A program made the translations under genes and the position numbers. A stretch of 64,000 nucleotides of DNA from Apoda limacodes. Taxonomy: Eukaryota; Arthropoda; Insecta; Lepidoptera; Limacodidae. Shown piece after piece: positions 35,898 through 47,515 of the stretch. The notes below the pieces were generated by a model that made no database searches, had not been told where the DNA came from, and worked only from the letters and a program-made list of their open reading frames with translations. Within the stretch, counting starts at the first letter, position 1; each line of letters starts with the position of its first letter. The DNA lies in the NCBI GenBank assembly GCA_946406115.1, contig OX291562.1, forward strand, positions 402,001 to 466,000. The letters run 5' to 3'.

Positions 35898-36120
35898 CTT
35901 TCTTCGCTTGCTTTTCACGTTCCTTTTCTTTCTCTCTGGCCTTCTTTTCCCTCTTTTCTTTCTCCTGCTTTTCTTTTTCCAATTTCTTCATCTCCTTTTT
36001 CATCTCCTTGTCGTTTTTCTTTGACTTAGTATCGTCAATTTTTTCGGAGAGAATAAAGGTCCCGGTTTGGACCTTATCGTCGGTTTCCTCCTTCGGCCTC
36101 ATTTCCGCGTCCGCACTCAC
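35898..36120 (-). CDS. first coding exon of an unidentified host gene (K/E-rich coiled-coil start)
   Basis: ATG is at 36120-36118, with an in-frame TAG four codons upstream (36132-36130), which supports this start. The 74 full codons give an acidic, polar start (MSADAEMRPKEETDD), a short stretch with TGTFILSEKIDD, then about 40 residues almost wholly of K, E and R. That part is likely a single charged helix or coiled coil. The exon ends AAAG/GTAAGCG at 35898/35897, a consensus donor, leaving one base of the next codon. Codon use is GC-richer than the surroundings and there is no transposon similarity. The protein cannot be identified from this piece. A cytoplasmic or nuclear scaffold-type protein is a guess from composition. 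Later exons must lie at lower coordinates or outside the window. Upstream of the ATG, a GC-rich region to about 36540 is a plausible 5' UTR and promoter. Confidence 0.65.
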
Positions 36121-36560
36121 TAACCCACACTAGGATAATGTAATTATAGCAACAAAATCCCGTGTAAATGTAAATGCACTCTCGATATTCTGGATATTCG
36201 GTGTGCGCGAAACGTACCAATTCAGCGCAACGATAGACTATCGCCCGGCTCTGCTATTGGCGCGTTGGTATCGGAGTTATCACTCACTGACACTCGTAGC
36301 GGTCTCGACACTGCAGAACTTCGTGATACGAGATCGCCGAGAGCCAACCGATCGACAATATAGTGACCGACCTCGAGCTCCACTCGTCGCCGCGTCTCCC
36401 GCAACACTGCGCGCGCGCCGACCGCCCGCCGCTACCGCACCGCCGCTACCACATCTATTAATAAGCTCTACTTCCTTACTGTATAGAATCACGACAAGAT
36501 TTATGGCCGTTGAACCCTCCGAAGCTTTTCGCGCCGGATGACTAACTTATAAATATAGGT
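36121..36560 (-). promoter_or_regulatory. probable 5' UTR/promoter region of the host exon
   Basis: GC-rich (for example CGCGCGCGCCGACC near 36412) within AT-rich DNA, directly upstream of the ATG at 36120. On the minus strand GTGTCAGTGAGTG near 36285 resembles an arthropod initiator (TCAGT). No clear TATA box is placed in front of it. Start site not determined. Confidence 0.35.
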
Positions 36561-38049
36561 AAATGATCTGATTAGTTTCGGCGAGCGCTCGCGTCTTTCA
36601 CTGTCAAGGTTAAGAACAACAAACGGGAAGTAATCTTTGAACGTGCGGTCGAGACCTTCAACTTGATGCCGTGTGCCACCAGACTGGTGAGCAACACTAG
36701 CAGGTTCTCGGTTCCTCGTGTGCCGCAGTCCGAGCGTTTGTTATCCGTGGTACCACAGACGTACCACGGTTACTTTTTCCTAAACGTGGTACCTCAATGG
36801 AATCACGGTTAGCTTTCTCTAACCATCGGGTCGTCCATATGAATCCCCTAACACGATCCCTCAGTGAACTGATCCGTTCATCAGAATCCCCTGAAAATAC
36901 CACAAATTTTGTGCCTTTATTGTAAACAGTACTACCAGCCGCACTACTGTTGGTGCTGTTTACAAAAGTACGAGTAAGAGTTCCGTTACATTAAAAAAAA
37001 TTACACAAAAGAAATCAATTATCCCCCCCCCCCTTGTCACGCTTTTTTCCAATTTCAGTATGAAAAATTTGTCTTCGTCACTCTTTGCATGACCCCCCCC
37101 CCACTCCCTCTTAAGCGCGTAACGTATTAAATGGATGGCCCCTAACTATTGATATTAGACTAGCAGTTGCTTCACAGAAATGATAGATTTCATCAAGATA
37201 TGCATTTTAGATGACCGCTTAGTTAATTGTCATTAAAATTATCACCACACCTGTTAGCGAAAACGGAAGGAACCTTACTTTGAAGGTTGAGTTGTCGCCA
37301 GATGTTAACAGTGACGGTGGCAACAGAAGTTACCAACCAGTAGGTATCAGCATGGGTTAAAATTAAATTTTTTAATAAAATTATAAATTAGTAAGTTTTA
37401 GTTGCTGATCAATAACTACACAACTCCGCAAATTCTCTCGAATTCTCAACAATGTTGAAACATACAAATGCCGGAGGAGCGCAGCACCATCCTCTGCTTA
37501 ATATAAATAAATGGTCAGAGCAGAAACCGCAATGCTGATGATGGGTAACGGCTCGTCGCTCGTCGGCGACAGTTCCCAGGTCCCAGCGCAGTGGACCGTG
37601 GAGCGTCGCGCTAAATGAGATACAAGTATAGCTTGCAATCTAAGATTACGGATCTCGGACAAACTTGTCCCATATTTGAATTCCGGATTCGAGCGGCTTA
37701 CTTAACAACAATCAGTGTTGCAGCTTACTTAAAGCCTGATAGCAATAATAAATATTCTGCAAGGCAATCAAAATGGTGCGGTATCGTCAAAAGGGAAATT
37801 AGTTAGTCCAATTGACAATTTTAAGTGTTACCAGTAACATTCATTTAAAAATACACATTATTTAAGTGCTCTGACCACTAAGGTAATAAATATTACAACA
37901 AAATGCTGATGGTAATAAAATGTCACTAGAAGTAATTTGATTTTTTGGGTCACGAAACCTATTATATATAGTATTTATACTCACTAAATATATCAAAAAG
38001 CCACAAGATCTAGTTACAAGGTCACTAAAACGGCGGCACTGATATCAAT
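36561..38049. other. no gene recognised
   Basis: Contains C-runs at 37023-37033 and 37093-37102 and a GC-richer patch at 37450-37610. No domain or repeat partner found. Confidence 0.5.
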
Positions 38050-38113
38050 ATAGACAGAATAATAAACTTCGCGTTCAGAATAAGTTACAAATCTTAGATT
38101 AAATTATGTCACA
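38050..38113 (-). repeat. 3' LTR of the Gypsy element, truncated to 64 bp
   Basis: On the minus strand starts TGTGACATAATTTAATC and is identical to the start of the 5' LTR. It stops matching at 38050, so about 113 bases are missing. Confidence 0.85.
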
Positions 38114-38125
38114 TCTCCTTTCTTC
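38114..38125 (-). other. polypurine tract
   Basis: GAAGAAAGGAGA on the minus strand directly before TGTGAC of the 3' LTR: the plus-strand DNA primer site in the usual place. Confidence 0.85.
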
Positions 38126-38149
38126 ACAATGACAACTTGAAAAGTTAAA

Positions 38150-41100
38150 ACATAAAGCACTTATTTTAACATCAATTACAACAGTAATTATTAAGATATT
38201 GAGGAGGTCGGGTCTCCCTACCAGATCTTCTAATTATTGGTTCTGAATTTTGTAAGTTCTGCTGTTAAATGATTTGAGGATTTTCAGCAGGAACTTGACT
38301 TCTACGAGCCTAGTAATTTTGTTTATATTGATTAAGATTACTACCAACAAGTGACTGGGGAGCCTCAACTTCTTCTTCTTTATAAGATATAACAAATCAT
38401 GTATTTCTAGTTTTTAACACACCATTACTGTCTAATAAAACCAGAGACCGAGGATTGTCCAGAATCTTAGCAGATTTCCAGATTTTAGAACCTTCATCCT
38501 CCTTGTAATAAACATTTTGTCCCACAATAAATTTATTAGATCTAGTCTTTGATTAATAGTATTTATATTTACTTACATTAAATAATAATACTGTTTTAAA
38601 ATCAGAAACTACTTCTGACTTAAGGAAATCTTTCTTTATTGGAAGTCTAGTACGACAAAGTCGATTAAATAGCAATTAAGAAGGAGAGTATTTTGTTCCA
38701 CAGACAGTGGTATTTCTATATTCTAATAGAAAAATTGCTAAGTCAGAATTAGTTTCAATACATTTTTTTACCATATTTTTACATTTTCCAACAGCTTTTT
38801 CAGCAGCCCCATTACTTTGATGATAATGTGGACTGGAGAATATTGTTTTGAACTGCCATTGCTTGCTAAACTGCAGAAAACTGTAAGAATTAAAGGGCAT
38901 GTTGTCACAGTATAAAATTTCAGGAATGCCATGTGTTGCAAATATACTTTTCAAAATTTTTATTGTGGCATCTGCAGTTTTATTATTTAATCTATGAAGT
39001 TCTATCCATTTTGAGAAATGATCCACTAGAACTAAGTAATCATCACTTCCATATTGCATAATGTCAACAGAGACATGTTGAAATGGCAGTTCAGGTAGGT
39101 CTCTGATCCACATTGGTTCTTTTATGTTATTTTTAGAAAAATTTTTACACACCATACAACTTGCTACATAATTACTGATGTCAACATCCATTCCCACCCA
39201 GTGAAATAACGACTTTGTTCTAGCCCTAGTTTTTGTAATACCAAAATGATATTCATGGACTTTTTTTATTAAACATTCCCTAAGTAATAATCAGTCATTT
39301 TCAAAATATATGTCATTTTTAAAGTTGTAATAATTTTTTTTTGAATTTGGAACTTTGGAGATGGATGCTGGCCAACCGTTTTTAACAAATTGAACTATTT
39401 TCAAAAAAATATCATAAGTCTTGTTCTCTTCCCTAATGTGAGAGAGGATATCAGCAGAAACATTAACAGAATGTACTACCTCATTTAAATCAGCATCACA
39501 ATCAATGCTAGCTTTTGAACAGGCACGACTTAGTGCATCAGCTATATGCATATATTTTCCTGGTATATGAATCATATTAATATCATACATAATGAGTTTT
39601 AATTTAATTCTTTGTAGTCTTGTTGAAGGAATATTACAAATATCTTTTTTCATGATTGATAATAATGGAAGATAATCTGTTTGCACTGTTACAGTTTTGC
39701 CATCGATAAAGGTGTGAAATTTTTTGCATGCAAATAAGACAGCCAAAAACTATTTTTCAATTTGGCCGTAATTAATCTCAGCTGCAGTAAGTGCTTTGGA
39801 GGCATAGTAAATAGGTTTATTTTTCTGTAACAAAACACATCCAATTCCAGTTTTACTTGCATCAGTTTGGATTACTACATTTTTTTGAGAATCATACAGA
39901 TGTAGAACAGGTTGGGTAGTCAAAATATTTTTTATTTTGTTTAAACAATTAGTATGTATTTTTTGCCATTCAAAATAGTATCTTTTTTTATTAAGTCACG
40001 CAAAGGAGCAGTTATTTCAGAAAGATTTGGAATGAATGATCTCAAATAATTTACCAAGCCCAATAATCTTTGTACATCTGACTTATTTTTAGGTATATCA
40101 TAGTCCAAAATAGCCTGTATAGTGTCTGGGACAGGACTAACAGTACCATTTTCAGAAATGTGACCTAGATATTTAACATTTTCAAGCATGTACTGAAACT
40201 TACTTTCATTAAATTTTATGTTGAACTTTCTAGCCCGAGTAAACACTTGTTGCAAAATTTTATCCATTTCATCTTTATTATTAGCATAAATAAGCACGTC
40301 ATTTATGAATCCATTTATGTCAAAAAATATTTCAGATAGATATTTTTGAAACACTTCAGATGCCACAGCTACACCAAAGGGTAAATGTTTAAATTTATAG
40401 ATACCAAATATGGTGGAAAAAGTACAATATCTTGAACTCTCGTCTGTTAATAAAATGTGCCAAAATGAATCTTTTAAGTCTAACACAGAAAAATATTTTG
40501 CATCTAGAATCTTAACCGATAATTCTGACACTGTTGGAATCGAACAATAATCTTTTACTATGGACTCATTTAAATCTTTAGGGTCTAAGCAGAAACGAAT
40601 TGACTCATTTGGTTTTTCAACTATTACAAGTCTATTTACCCAATCAGATGGACCATCAACTTTTGAAATTATACCTAAATCTGTCAATCTATCTAATTCC
40701 TTTTTTAATTTAGGCCTAATGTTTAGAGGAACTCTATATGGAGGTTTTGAAGTTGGAATGGTATCCTTTTTTAATTTAATATTATATGGTTTTTCAATCT
40801 TACCTATGCCAGTTAATAAATCTTTGTTACATTTTATCAAATCTTCTCTGGAACTGTCAATTTTACTGTTGCATGATTCCACTCTCTTGACAAGGTTTAA
40901 TCTGACACAAGCATCACGTGATAAAATTGGAATTGACAAATCTTCACCAGCAACGCAGAATACGTCTTCATATGTATCCATATTCAGATTTATATTTAAT
41001 TTTATAATACTTGTGATGGGAGTTTTGTACCCATTCCAACTTTCTAAGATGGCTGATGTTTAATTAAGCTGCAAAGGTGACGGTGAATTTGCCGATATTT

Positions 41101-41250
41101 GGTTAAAAATTTTAATGGGAATTATGCTAACATCAAACCCTGGGTCAAGTTTAAATCTTATTTTCTTATCACATATTATTAAGTCTTGATACCATCCCAC
41201 AGAATCAGTATTAAACTAATTTGATAAAATTGCACCACAAAAATAATCTG
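38150..41250 (-). pseudogene. pol: Gypsy pol: protease, RT, RNase H, integrase
   Basis: Protease (about 41165-41120): the active-site motif reads DPGFDVSIIP where the family has D-T/S-G. RT (40981-39950): SVLDLKDSFWH keeps the motif A aspartate, but the polymerase motif reads FINDV at 40309-40295. The first of the two aspartates is N, one base change. RNase H (about 39930-39500): an early QTDASKTGIG block, one stop in IEK/FLAV, then ADALSRA. Integrase (39197-38676 open): CMVC, SVDIMQ, YCDNMP and NGAAEKAV give the D, D, E residues, with 34 residues between the last two. A broken C-terminal tail with RRSGRETRPPQY reaches about 38200. At least four frame breaks separate these parts, so it cannot make a working polyprotein. 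Confidence 0.88.
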
Positions 41251-41257
41251 GTTGAAA

Positions 41258-42026
41258 TTAAATTTTAGCTTCATTTACAGTTTTTACCATGTTACTGCGA
41301 CACATTTTAGCGAAGTGGTTCTTTGCTTTACATTTTGCACAAGTTTTATTATAGGCTGGACACTGAGCGTATCGGTTTTGGTATCCACATTTTAAACATG
41401 GTTTTCTTGTGTAAAAACAGACTGTTTTTCTTTATTTTGTAATACTGTGTTCACCTCAGATTCTGTTATGTCATTTTGATTTCCTTTGCACTGCAACACT
41501 GCATTCACTTCGGATTTTCTAATATCACGGATTTGACTCTGATTTACGCTTGACACTCTAAACATTGTGACTAAATCTTCTAAATGTGGGTCTCCTTTTT
41601 TTTATTAGCTGTTCCTGTGATTTGCTGTCTTAAGACAACTCTGTCACGACTCATTGATTCCTTAAAGGTAACACAAAACTGGCAATCATTTGCTAACATC
41701 TTAATATCCGTAAGAAAATGTTCGAACTGTTCACCATGTTGCTGGTTTCTATTGAAGAATTTGAATCGACAATGTACGACATTTTGTTAAGGATTACAAT
41801 ATTCGTTAAATTTTGCTAATACTGTCTCTAATTTTGGAGTTTTGTCTTCGAGAGCTTCATCACCAATTAAATTCAATAAGATTGCTAGTTTTCTTGATTC
41901 AGGTACGGTAGTTAATCCACCCGCTTCTAAATATATCTGAAAAGCTTGCTCAAATCTTCTCCAATTTTCACATAAATTTCCCGAAAAGGATAGTGCTCCT
42001 GGCACATTAAACGTATTAAAAGCCAT
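41258..42026 (-). pseudogene. gag: Gypsy gag with two zinc knuckles, broken
   Basis: The likely start is MAFNTFNVPG at 42026, because the upstream ATG at 42062 overlaps the primer-binding site. Capsid-like words follow: ENWRRFEQAFQIYLEAGG and VPESRKLAILLNLIGDEALE; further on, in another frame, EQFEHFLTDIKMLANDC and KESMSRDRVVL. Near the C-terminus are two C-x2-C-x4-H-x4-C-type knuckles (KCGYQNRYAQC and CAKCKAKNHFAKMC), then a stop at 41260-41258. The first knuckle lacks the histidine as written. Frameshifts occur near 41790 and within the middle part. Confidence 0.8.
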
Positions 42027-42049
42027 GATTCTGTATTTAATATTGCTAT

Positions 42050-42061
42050 CTGACTGCGCCA
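42050..42061 (-). other. primer-binding site (TGGCGCAGTCAG)
   Basis: Directly follows the 5' LTR ending ACA. TGGCGCAGTC is the tRNA-Ser-type primer site I know from 17.6/297-like Gypsy elements. Confidence 0.8.
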
Positions 42062-42238
42062 TGTGTTAATATGATTTATATTATTTTTATGAAACTAGTT
42101 TGCAATTTTTTATTTATTCTCTTACTTTTATTTTTTACTGTCATAGATCACCTAACCAAGACCATAGTTATACCATAGACAGAATAATAAACTTCGCGTT
42201 CAGAATAAGTTACAAATCTTAGATTAAATTATGTCACA
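42062..42238 (-). repeat. 5' LTR of the Gypsy element (177 bp)
   Basis: Minus strand from TGTGACATAATT to TTAACACA, so it has TG...CA ends and abuts the primer-binding site. It is short for a Gypsy LTR but within the range of small-LTR members. Confidence 0.85.
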
Positions 42239-43492
42239 CTGCCCCCTGTCACTGTCGACGAAGTCAAACAGGTCATCAAAGACCTACGCCCCCGTAAAGC
42301 CCCCGGTGCGGACAGTATCTCTAACGATATCCTAAAGCGCCTCACTCTTCCCCTTCTCTGCCTCCTAGAAGCGATCTTTAACGCTGCTATCGAACATTGC
42401 ACCTTTCCTTCTCAATGGAAAGATGCAATTGTTATAGGCATCCATAAGACAGGCAAAGCTCGTACCAAGCCGTCCTCCTATCGCCCTATAAGTTTACTAA
42501 AGGCCTTTGGTAAACTCTAAAAACGCCTCCTCCTCGCTCGCCTACGGAACGCTATTGTCTCCAGAGGCATTTTAATTGACTAGCAGTTCGGCTTCCGTGC
42601 CAAACACTCATGCGTCCATCAAGTCCTCCGCATCACGGAACATATTCTCACTGGCTTCCAACCAGTATTAGGTAAGGCCCGCCACACGGGCGCTGTCTTC
42701 TTCGATGTAGCGAAAGCTTTCGACAAAGTCTGGCACAACGGTTTAATTTTTAAACTGTACAACTTTCAGTTACCAGATCGTCTCGTGTTCATCATTTGTC
42801 GAATCGTAGCTTTCGCTACAAAGTTGAAGGCACTCTCTCTTCCCCCCGTCCCATAGAAGCAGGAGTCCTTCTGTACACCAACGACATCCCTAAAACGATA
42901 GGTACCCAACTAGCCCCTCTTTGCGGACGGTACCGCTATCTATACCACAGATAGGCAAGTGAGTCGAATCACTAAGAGACCCGCTATCACCGCTCTAGGC
43001 GAATGGTTTCGAAAATGGAGAATCGAGGTGAATCCCGACAAAAGCTCTGCCGTCCTCTTTACCGTGCGCCTCCTCCGCGGCCATCTCGCCTCTCTCGCTT
43101 CGGTCGTGCCATTCCCTGGCAAAATAAGACCAAATATCTCAGTGTGACCATGGATAGGCGTTTGAACTTCCACGCTCACACCAAAATAGTCAGAGACCGA
43201 ACCGCTTTTGTCCTCGGTCGTCTTTATCCCATGCTAGGCAAGTACAGTAAGATGTCGCTTAGAAATAAGCTGAATCTTTACACAACTTGGATCCGCCCCA
43301 TACTAGCTTATGCTAGCGTAGTCTTTGCGTTATCCAAGCGCAATGTCCACAAACTTCAGACCCTCCAAAAACGCTTCCTCAGAGCCATGCGGACTTACAC
43401 AGAGACTCCGAACTCCCTACGATTCCCCAATATTTCAAAGACCTGGCAGTCCGCTTTTTCGAGCGTACACAAAATCACCCAAATCGATTAAT
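42239..43492 (+). pseudogene. Jockey-like reverse transcriptase, broken
   Basis: Starts at PVTVDEVKQVIKDL, then RPRKAPGADSISN, SYRPISLLKAFGKL followed by a stop, QFGFRAKHSC, and GAVFFDVAKAFDKVWHNG (motif A with its aspartate). The motif B area has lost about a dozen codons between EAGV and LYTND. Motif C at about 42921-42935 reads FADG where FADD is expected. Later blocks are WRIEVNPDKSSAVLF, KYLSVTMDRRLNFH, PILAYASVVFA and KLQTLQKRFLRAM. At least two stops and three frame changes are present. The protein is dead at the polymerase site itself. Confidence 0.88.
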
Positions 43493-43993
43493 TGTGCAAT
43501 CCACAACGTATCATTCCCCCGATCGACCTCGGCACGGTCGTAAAACTATAGTTAGGCGGCCTCGGCGCATACTAACGGCCCCAGACGACGATCTTGCTGT
43601 CCGGATAGCGAGATTAGTCTCACGACCTCCCCCAATAGGGCCACCCTCCAAACACGACGCCGACGTCCCCGGGTCCGTCGGCGCCCGAACGGATATACGA
43701 GGTATCAAAGAGTGCCGGGGCGCTTCTCGCCCCCACTCAATCGCAACCGCACCCGCGTAACGGGGAACTCCCCACCTGGCGATGACTCACCTTCGGGTTC
43801 GAGACTCACACCGGTCGAAGGGACGCCCCCGAGAGCGACAACCCAAGCCGAGGCTTCCCCTGCGGGGAGCCCTTGAGCGTTGGGCGCTATATGGGCTGAG
43901 GCTCCTTCAGAGTCTCGCCCCAAGAGCCCGGTGAAGCAGTAATGGCTGCAACAGCCAACTGCATAGTCAGCTCAGAAAAAAAAAAAAAAAAAA
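42239..43993 (+). mobile_element. Jockey-like non-LTR retrotransposon (copy B), truncated
   Basis: Contains a broken RT, a 3' UTR and an 18-base A-run (43976-43993). The 3' part from 43757 matches copy A at the window start. The 5' part is lost at the border with the Gypsy element. Similarity between copies A and B continues about 25 bases beyond the A-run. Confidence 0.85.
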
Positions 43994-45892
43994 GTCGTGG
44001 TCGCAGTTCGCAGCAAGAAATCAAGAAAGGAAGAACCAATATTCAAGAAAGAAACTCTGCAAGAAAATAAGTGCTCAATTGTAGAGTGAAGATGCAAAAA
44101 AGAAACGCTGCTAGAAAAAAAGGAAGAAACTCTGCTAGAAAGTAAGTGTAAAATAAGTGCTAGTGTAAAAGTGGAAATAAATCCGTCCCATCCGGCGTCA
44201 TAATATACAGTCCACTCTACACGTCAGTGGCCTACTAGTAGCTAGCTACCGTACGGTTGTCTAATTTCTACAGCGCTTCGTTGTCGTAGCTTCGTTTTAG
44301 CAACCGAGGTAGCTAGCCTACACCCGTCGCCGCTGTGCGTGTTCGTTACAGCTAAGAACCACCTTTTTATTTTACTTTTACTGAAATAAATAAGTAGAGC
44401 TTGGAGTTTTTGCCATAAAACCTTTTCGCCACGAACTAGTTTGATCGGTCCTAAGCTTACCATAAAAATTCAAGAGTCATCTTTATTATCAGCAATAACT
44501 TGTTTATAGTTACTTCGGTTCGAAGCTTCATCAAAACCCCATTCGCTTATCAATCAGTTTCAAATCTTCTCCTCTCTCTCTCTACAGAGTCATAGTTCAG
44601 AGTCTCGTTAAAGGTCTAAAAGAGCCTGTAATTTGATTGCACTCCATTTCAGAAATAGTTATGGATTCATTTGGTGGTAAGCATTCTTGTTCGCTTGTTG
44701 TACTGAATAATACGAAGTATAAAAGTTCATACCCTCTTTCATGACAATTGGCCCCATAGTATTTTACTGCCATTTTGTGAGTTTCAATAATAGCAAATCT
44801 CCAAGTGATTTCTCTGAAGCTGGAGACCAAAACGACTGACTGACTACTTGATGTTTGTTCAGTTGTTTTTTCCGGTAAACGTATATTTCCCTTTTTGAAA
44901 TTCTTGTGTATATTCCAGTAGGTGATCTAAAATTCATGCGATATTCTGATTTTGATTGGCTTTCAGTCTTATTTATTATTTCTTCTTAACAATGATCACT
45001 GATTTGTGATGCCTGCCTGCAGTAAATTGTTTCAATTTTGTAAACTACTACCATTTTACAAAAAAGTTGTAAAAAAAACTGGATAATAGCTAACACTCAA
45101 AACACGACATCACTTAACTTGATATAAAAGCAGAAATCGCAGAATAGTCGTGTCACTCGTGAGCAAACAGTTAACAGTATAAATGAGTAACCCTTGTGTG
45201 TGTTCTGTACCTATGCTATGCTGATGATGCTGAATTCGACCTTTGTTATTTATTCCTTCATTTTTAATTTCACTTTCAAAATTGCTGAAATCCTTAAATC
45301 TGCAGATGCAGTAATTGTTTCGTCTACCTGCTCGATACTTGATAACCCCTATATTTTTTTGCAAATAGCAAACTATATTATCAAAAGGAAGAAAATATTC
45401 AATTAATAAAACCTATTTATTTTAATACTATTATTATTTAAAACTTTCGTTTATTACATATAAATGAGTAGGCGCCTGTTTCAAACAAAATGTAGAATAA
45501 AATATAAAGTCAGTAAAGATCCGAAGCTATTCAAAACAAATATTTTGCTATTTACATTGTTAATATTAATAAACTTTTTGTGAGCTTTTTTGAACTTTTT
45601 TTTTAGTTTAAAAATTGAAATATTTTTTTTTTCGCCAAAATACTAGCTTTACACAAAAATGAATAATAAATAACATTGTTTCATAATAATGATAAAATCT
45701 ATCGGAAGGTAATTTTTAAAAATGCTATGTCCTACAAATGGTAGATTCGATCCACTGTGCGGTAGACGTTATTTTATTTTATTGGACAAGTATTTCTTAC
45801 ATTTCTCACATTTCTCACAAAAGCGATTATAATATTAATTTGTCTCCACAGTTGTTACAAAATAGTTGTTGAGATTTGCCTAGTATGTGTAA
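43994..45892. other. no identified gene; possible decayed coding sequence on the minus strand
   Basis: After the Jockey tail, 44030-44150 has repeated AAGAAACTCTGC(T/A)AGAAA words. On the minus strand at 44960-44597, two frames in succession read like coding sequence (for example KREIYVYRKKQLNKHQ, then EITWRFAIIETHKMAVKYYG), which suggests a frameshifted fragment of an unknown protein. At 45123-45129 TATAAAA stands about 60 bases before an ATG at 45183 that opens only 13 codons. I cannot assign any of this. Confidence 0.35.
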
Positions 45893-46036
45893 CAATACCT
45901 GTATTAGGCAATCCCGGTTTCCGCCCAAACATAGTAAGTATAGCAATACCTGTATTAGACAATCCCGGTTTCCGCCCAAACATAGTAAGTATAACAATAC
46001 CTGTATCAGGTAATCCCGGGTCCCGCCAAAACATAA
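45893..46036 (-). repeat. 51-bp tandem repeat, about 2.8 copies
   Basis: Units start at 45893, 45944 and 45995 with CAATACCTGTAT, then CAATCCCGGTTTCCGCCC. The first two differ little; the third is more diverged. Because 51 is a multiple of three, one minus-strand frame stays open throughout and repeats a 17-residue block (LLCLGGNRDCLIQV). Confidence 0.9.
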
Positions 46037-47475
46037 CAAATCATCATATACCTATATATTATAGTGTACAAAATAAACGTTCATAAATCAATTATTGAGA
46101 AGTTTAAAGATTTATAATTAGGTATAGTTAACTGTAAATACATAAATACTATTATAACATATAAGAGAGATAAATATGTAAGTCGCAAATAGTAATTTAA
46201 AAGTGCCAAGAGAGCTTCGAGCTATGCTGAGTGTATGGTTCCGCACCCTCTGGTACATCAGTCTAATGTACCTCAGAACACTTAGTTGACTTTTGTGTGT
46301 ATTCAAAGTAATTTCAGTTAATGTACTAGTAATCTAAATCTAGATTTTTTTAAGTATTTTTGATAACCTTTTCAGGTTCACATCTTGACCGACACGAGAG
46401 TAACCGAAAATCATTGAACTTTTGAAAATAGTGCAAGGGCATTCCAAAATAGGCCTGAAATGAATACATTTGGTTCTTATCATGAAGCCAATTTTTATTC
46501 GACCAGCCAACAATTTGATGTTTCCTGTCCTGTGGGTGTCAGTCACCTTGTTGACCGGCGCGAGGACGTACTTTGTAAGGAGTTTAAGCTTGGGAACACC
46601 GTCACAGTTGGACCGAAACTTGCTGCCATATATACGAGACGTAGCAAGTTTAAAATATTATGTTAATTATGCATATCACGTCACTGGAAAAGAAAGAATA
46701 ATTCCTTAATAACCAATCTGTCGAGTTGTTGGTTAATTTTTCGACATGTTTAGGTAGGTACGTGAACATACTTTTTCAGCTATGTCAATAATATACCCAC
46801 CATCAGAGAAACATTAAACCCCTAGAAAGCAATCTGGGCAAGAGGAGAATTGTTCACTTACCTAGGAGGTATATTTACCAATATCAGGACACGTAACATT
46901 ATCCCCGACTTCGCTAAAGCACTTTGTGATATAACTTTCTGTCGAGTTACTCTTGACTCCCAACCGTATCGTATCGCCACATCCGCTATTCACACACATT
47001 ATGTATGATGTTGTATAGAAACATATTGATTTATTACTAAATTATGTTTCATAATATCGTTCTGACAACAAATGATTATGAACAATGACTGTTGGCAATG
47101 TACCTGGTGACCGGTCTGCATCTTGCGCCGGTCGTCCTTAAACGTTGCATGTATCTATTCGGTATCAAATAATTCACACTTAATTTTAAACTTTCTAAAA
47201 TAAACATTTAGATACTTAACGGTCATTACAGTTTGGTTGAAACTTATGAAAAATAAATACTTTTGAGATTAAATGGGTTCAAGAAAACAATAAACACTTG
47301 TATTTTAACAATAACATAACAGTGTTTAATACACAAATTATTCTGGTAATATCTCATCAGCAAAACAGAGCTGACATTTTCATCCCCAGAAGAGATAACC
47401 TGTGTGTTTCTGGTACCACACCCGCATCATAATACAGGGGGGTCAGAGATTTTATCAACCACTTTAATCCAATTT
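46037..47475. other. no gene recognised
   Basis: A minus-strand frame at 46640-46340 is open (with IHFRPILECPCTIFKS and IFGYSRVGQDVNL). The following sequence to about 46180 also reads coherently, so a decayed mobile or coding element is possible, but no domain is recognisable. The rest is AT-rich. Confidence 0.4.
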
Positions 47476-47515
47476 AAGGTGGTGAACCAGCTTACAGCTT
47501 GCCTGACGGTAAGCT
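47476..47515 (-). mobile_element. short relic of a CR1-like 3' end
   Basis: AAGGTGGTGAACCAGCTTAC followed by AGCTTGCCTGACGGTAAGC is the inverse of the CR1-like tail word series at 63130-63190. Confidence 0.5.

Larger units (their letters stand above)
38050..42238 (-). mobile_element. Gypsy-type LTR retrotransposon, nearly complete
   Basis: On the minus strand, in order: 177-bp 5' LTR (42238-42062), primer-binding site, gag with two zinc knuckles, protease, RT, RNase H, integrase, polypurine tract, and the first 64 bases of the 3' LTR. The LTR pieces shared by both ends are identical (64 of 64). The 3' LTR is cut at 38050, so the end with the target duplication is gone. The right edge directly abuts the RT of a Jockey-like element at 42239. 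Coding regions hold a few frameshifts and stops. Confidence 0.9.

Noticed and set aside
38050..38113. A 64-bp LTR for the first Gypsy element
   Set aside because: The primer-binding site and the ACA end place the true 5' LTR end at 42062, giving 177 bp. The 64-bp match is only what remains of the 3' LTR.
40560..41063. 167-codon plus-strand open frame opposite Gypsy pol
   Set aside because: It is the antisense shadow of the RT/protease coding region and has no domain of its own.
43705..43923. 72-codon minus-strand open frame in GC-rich sequence
   Set aside because: It is the antisense shadow of the Jockey 3' region, which also occurs at the window start.
45110..45406. TATA-driven small gene starting at 45183
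   Set aside because: The TATAAAA and the ATG are suggestive, but the frame stops after 13 codons and no splice donor or homology supports an exon.
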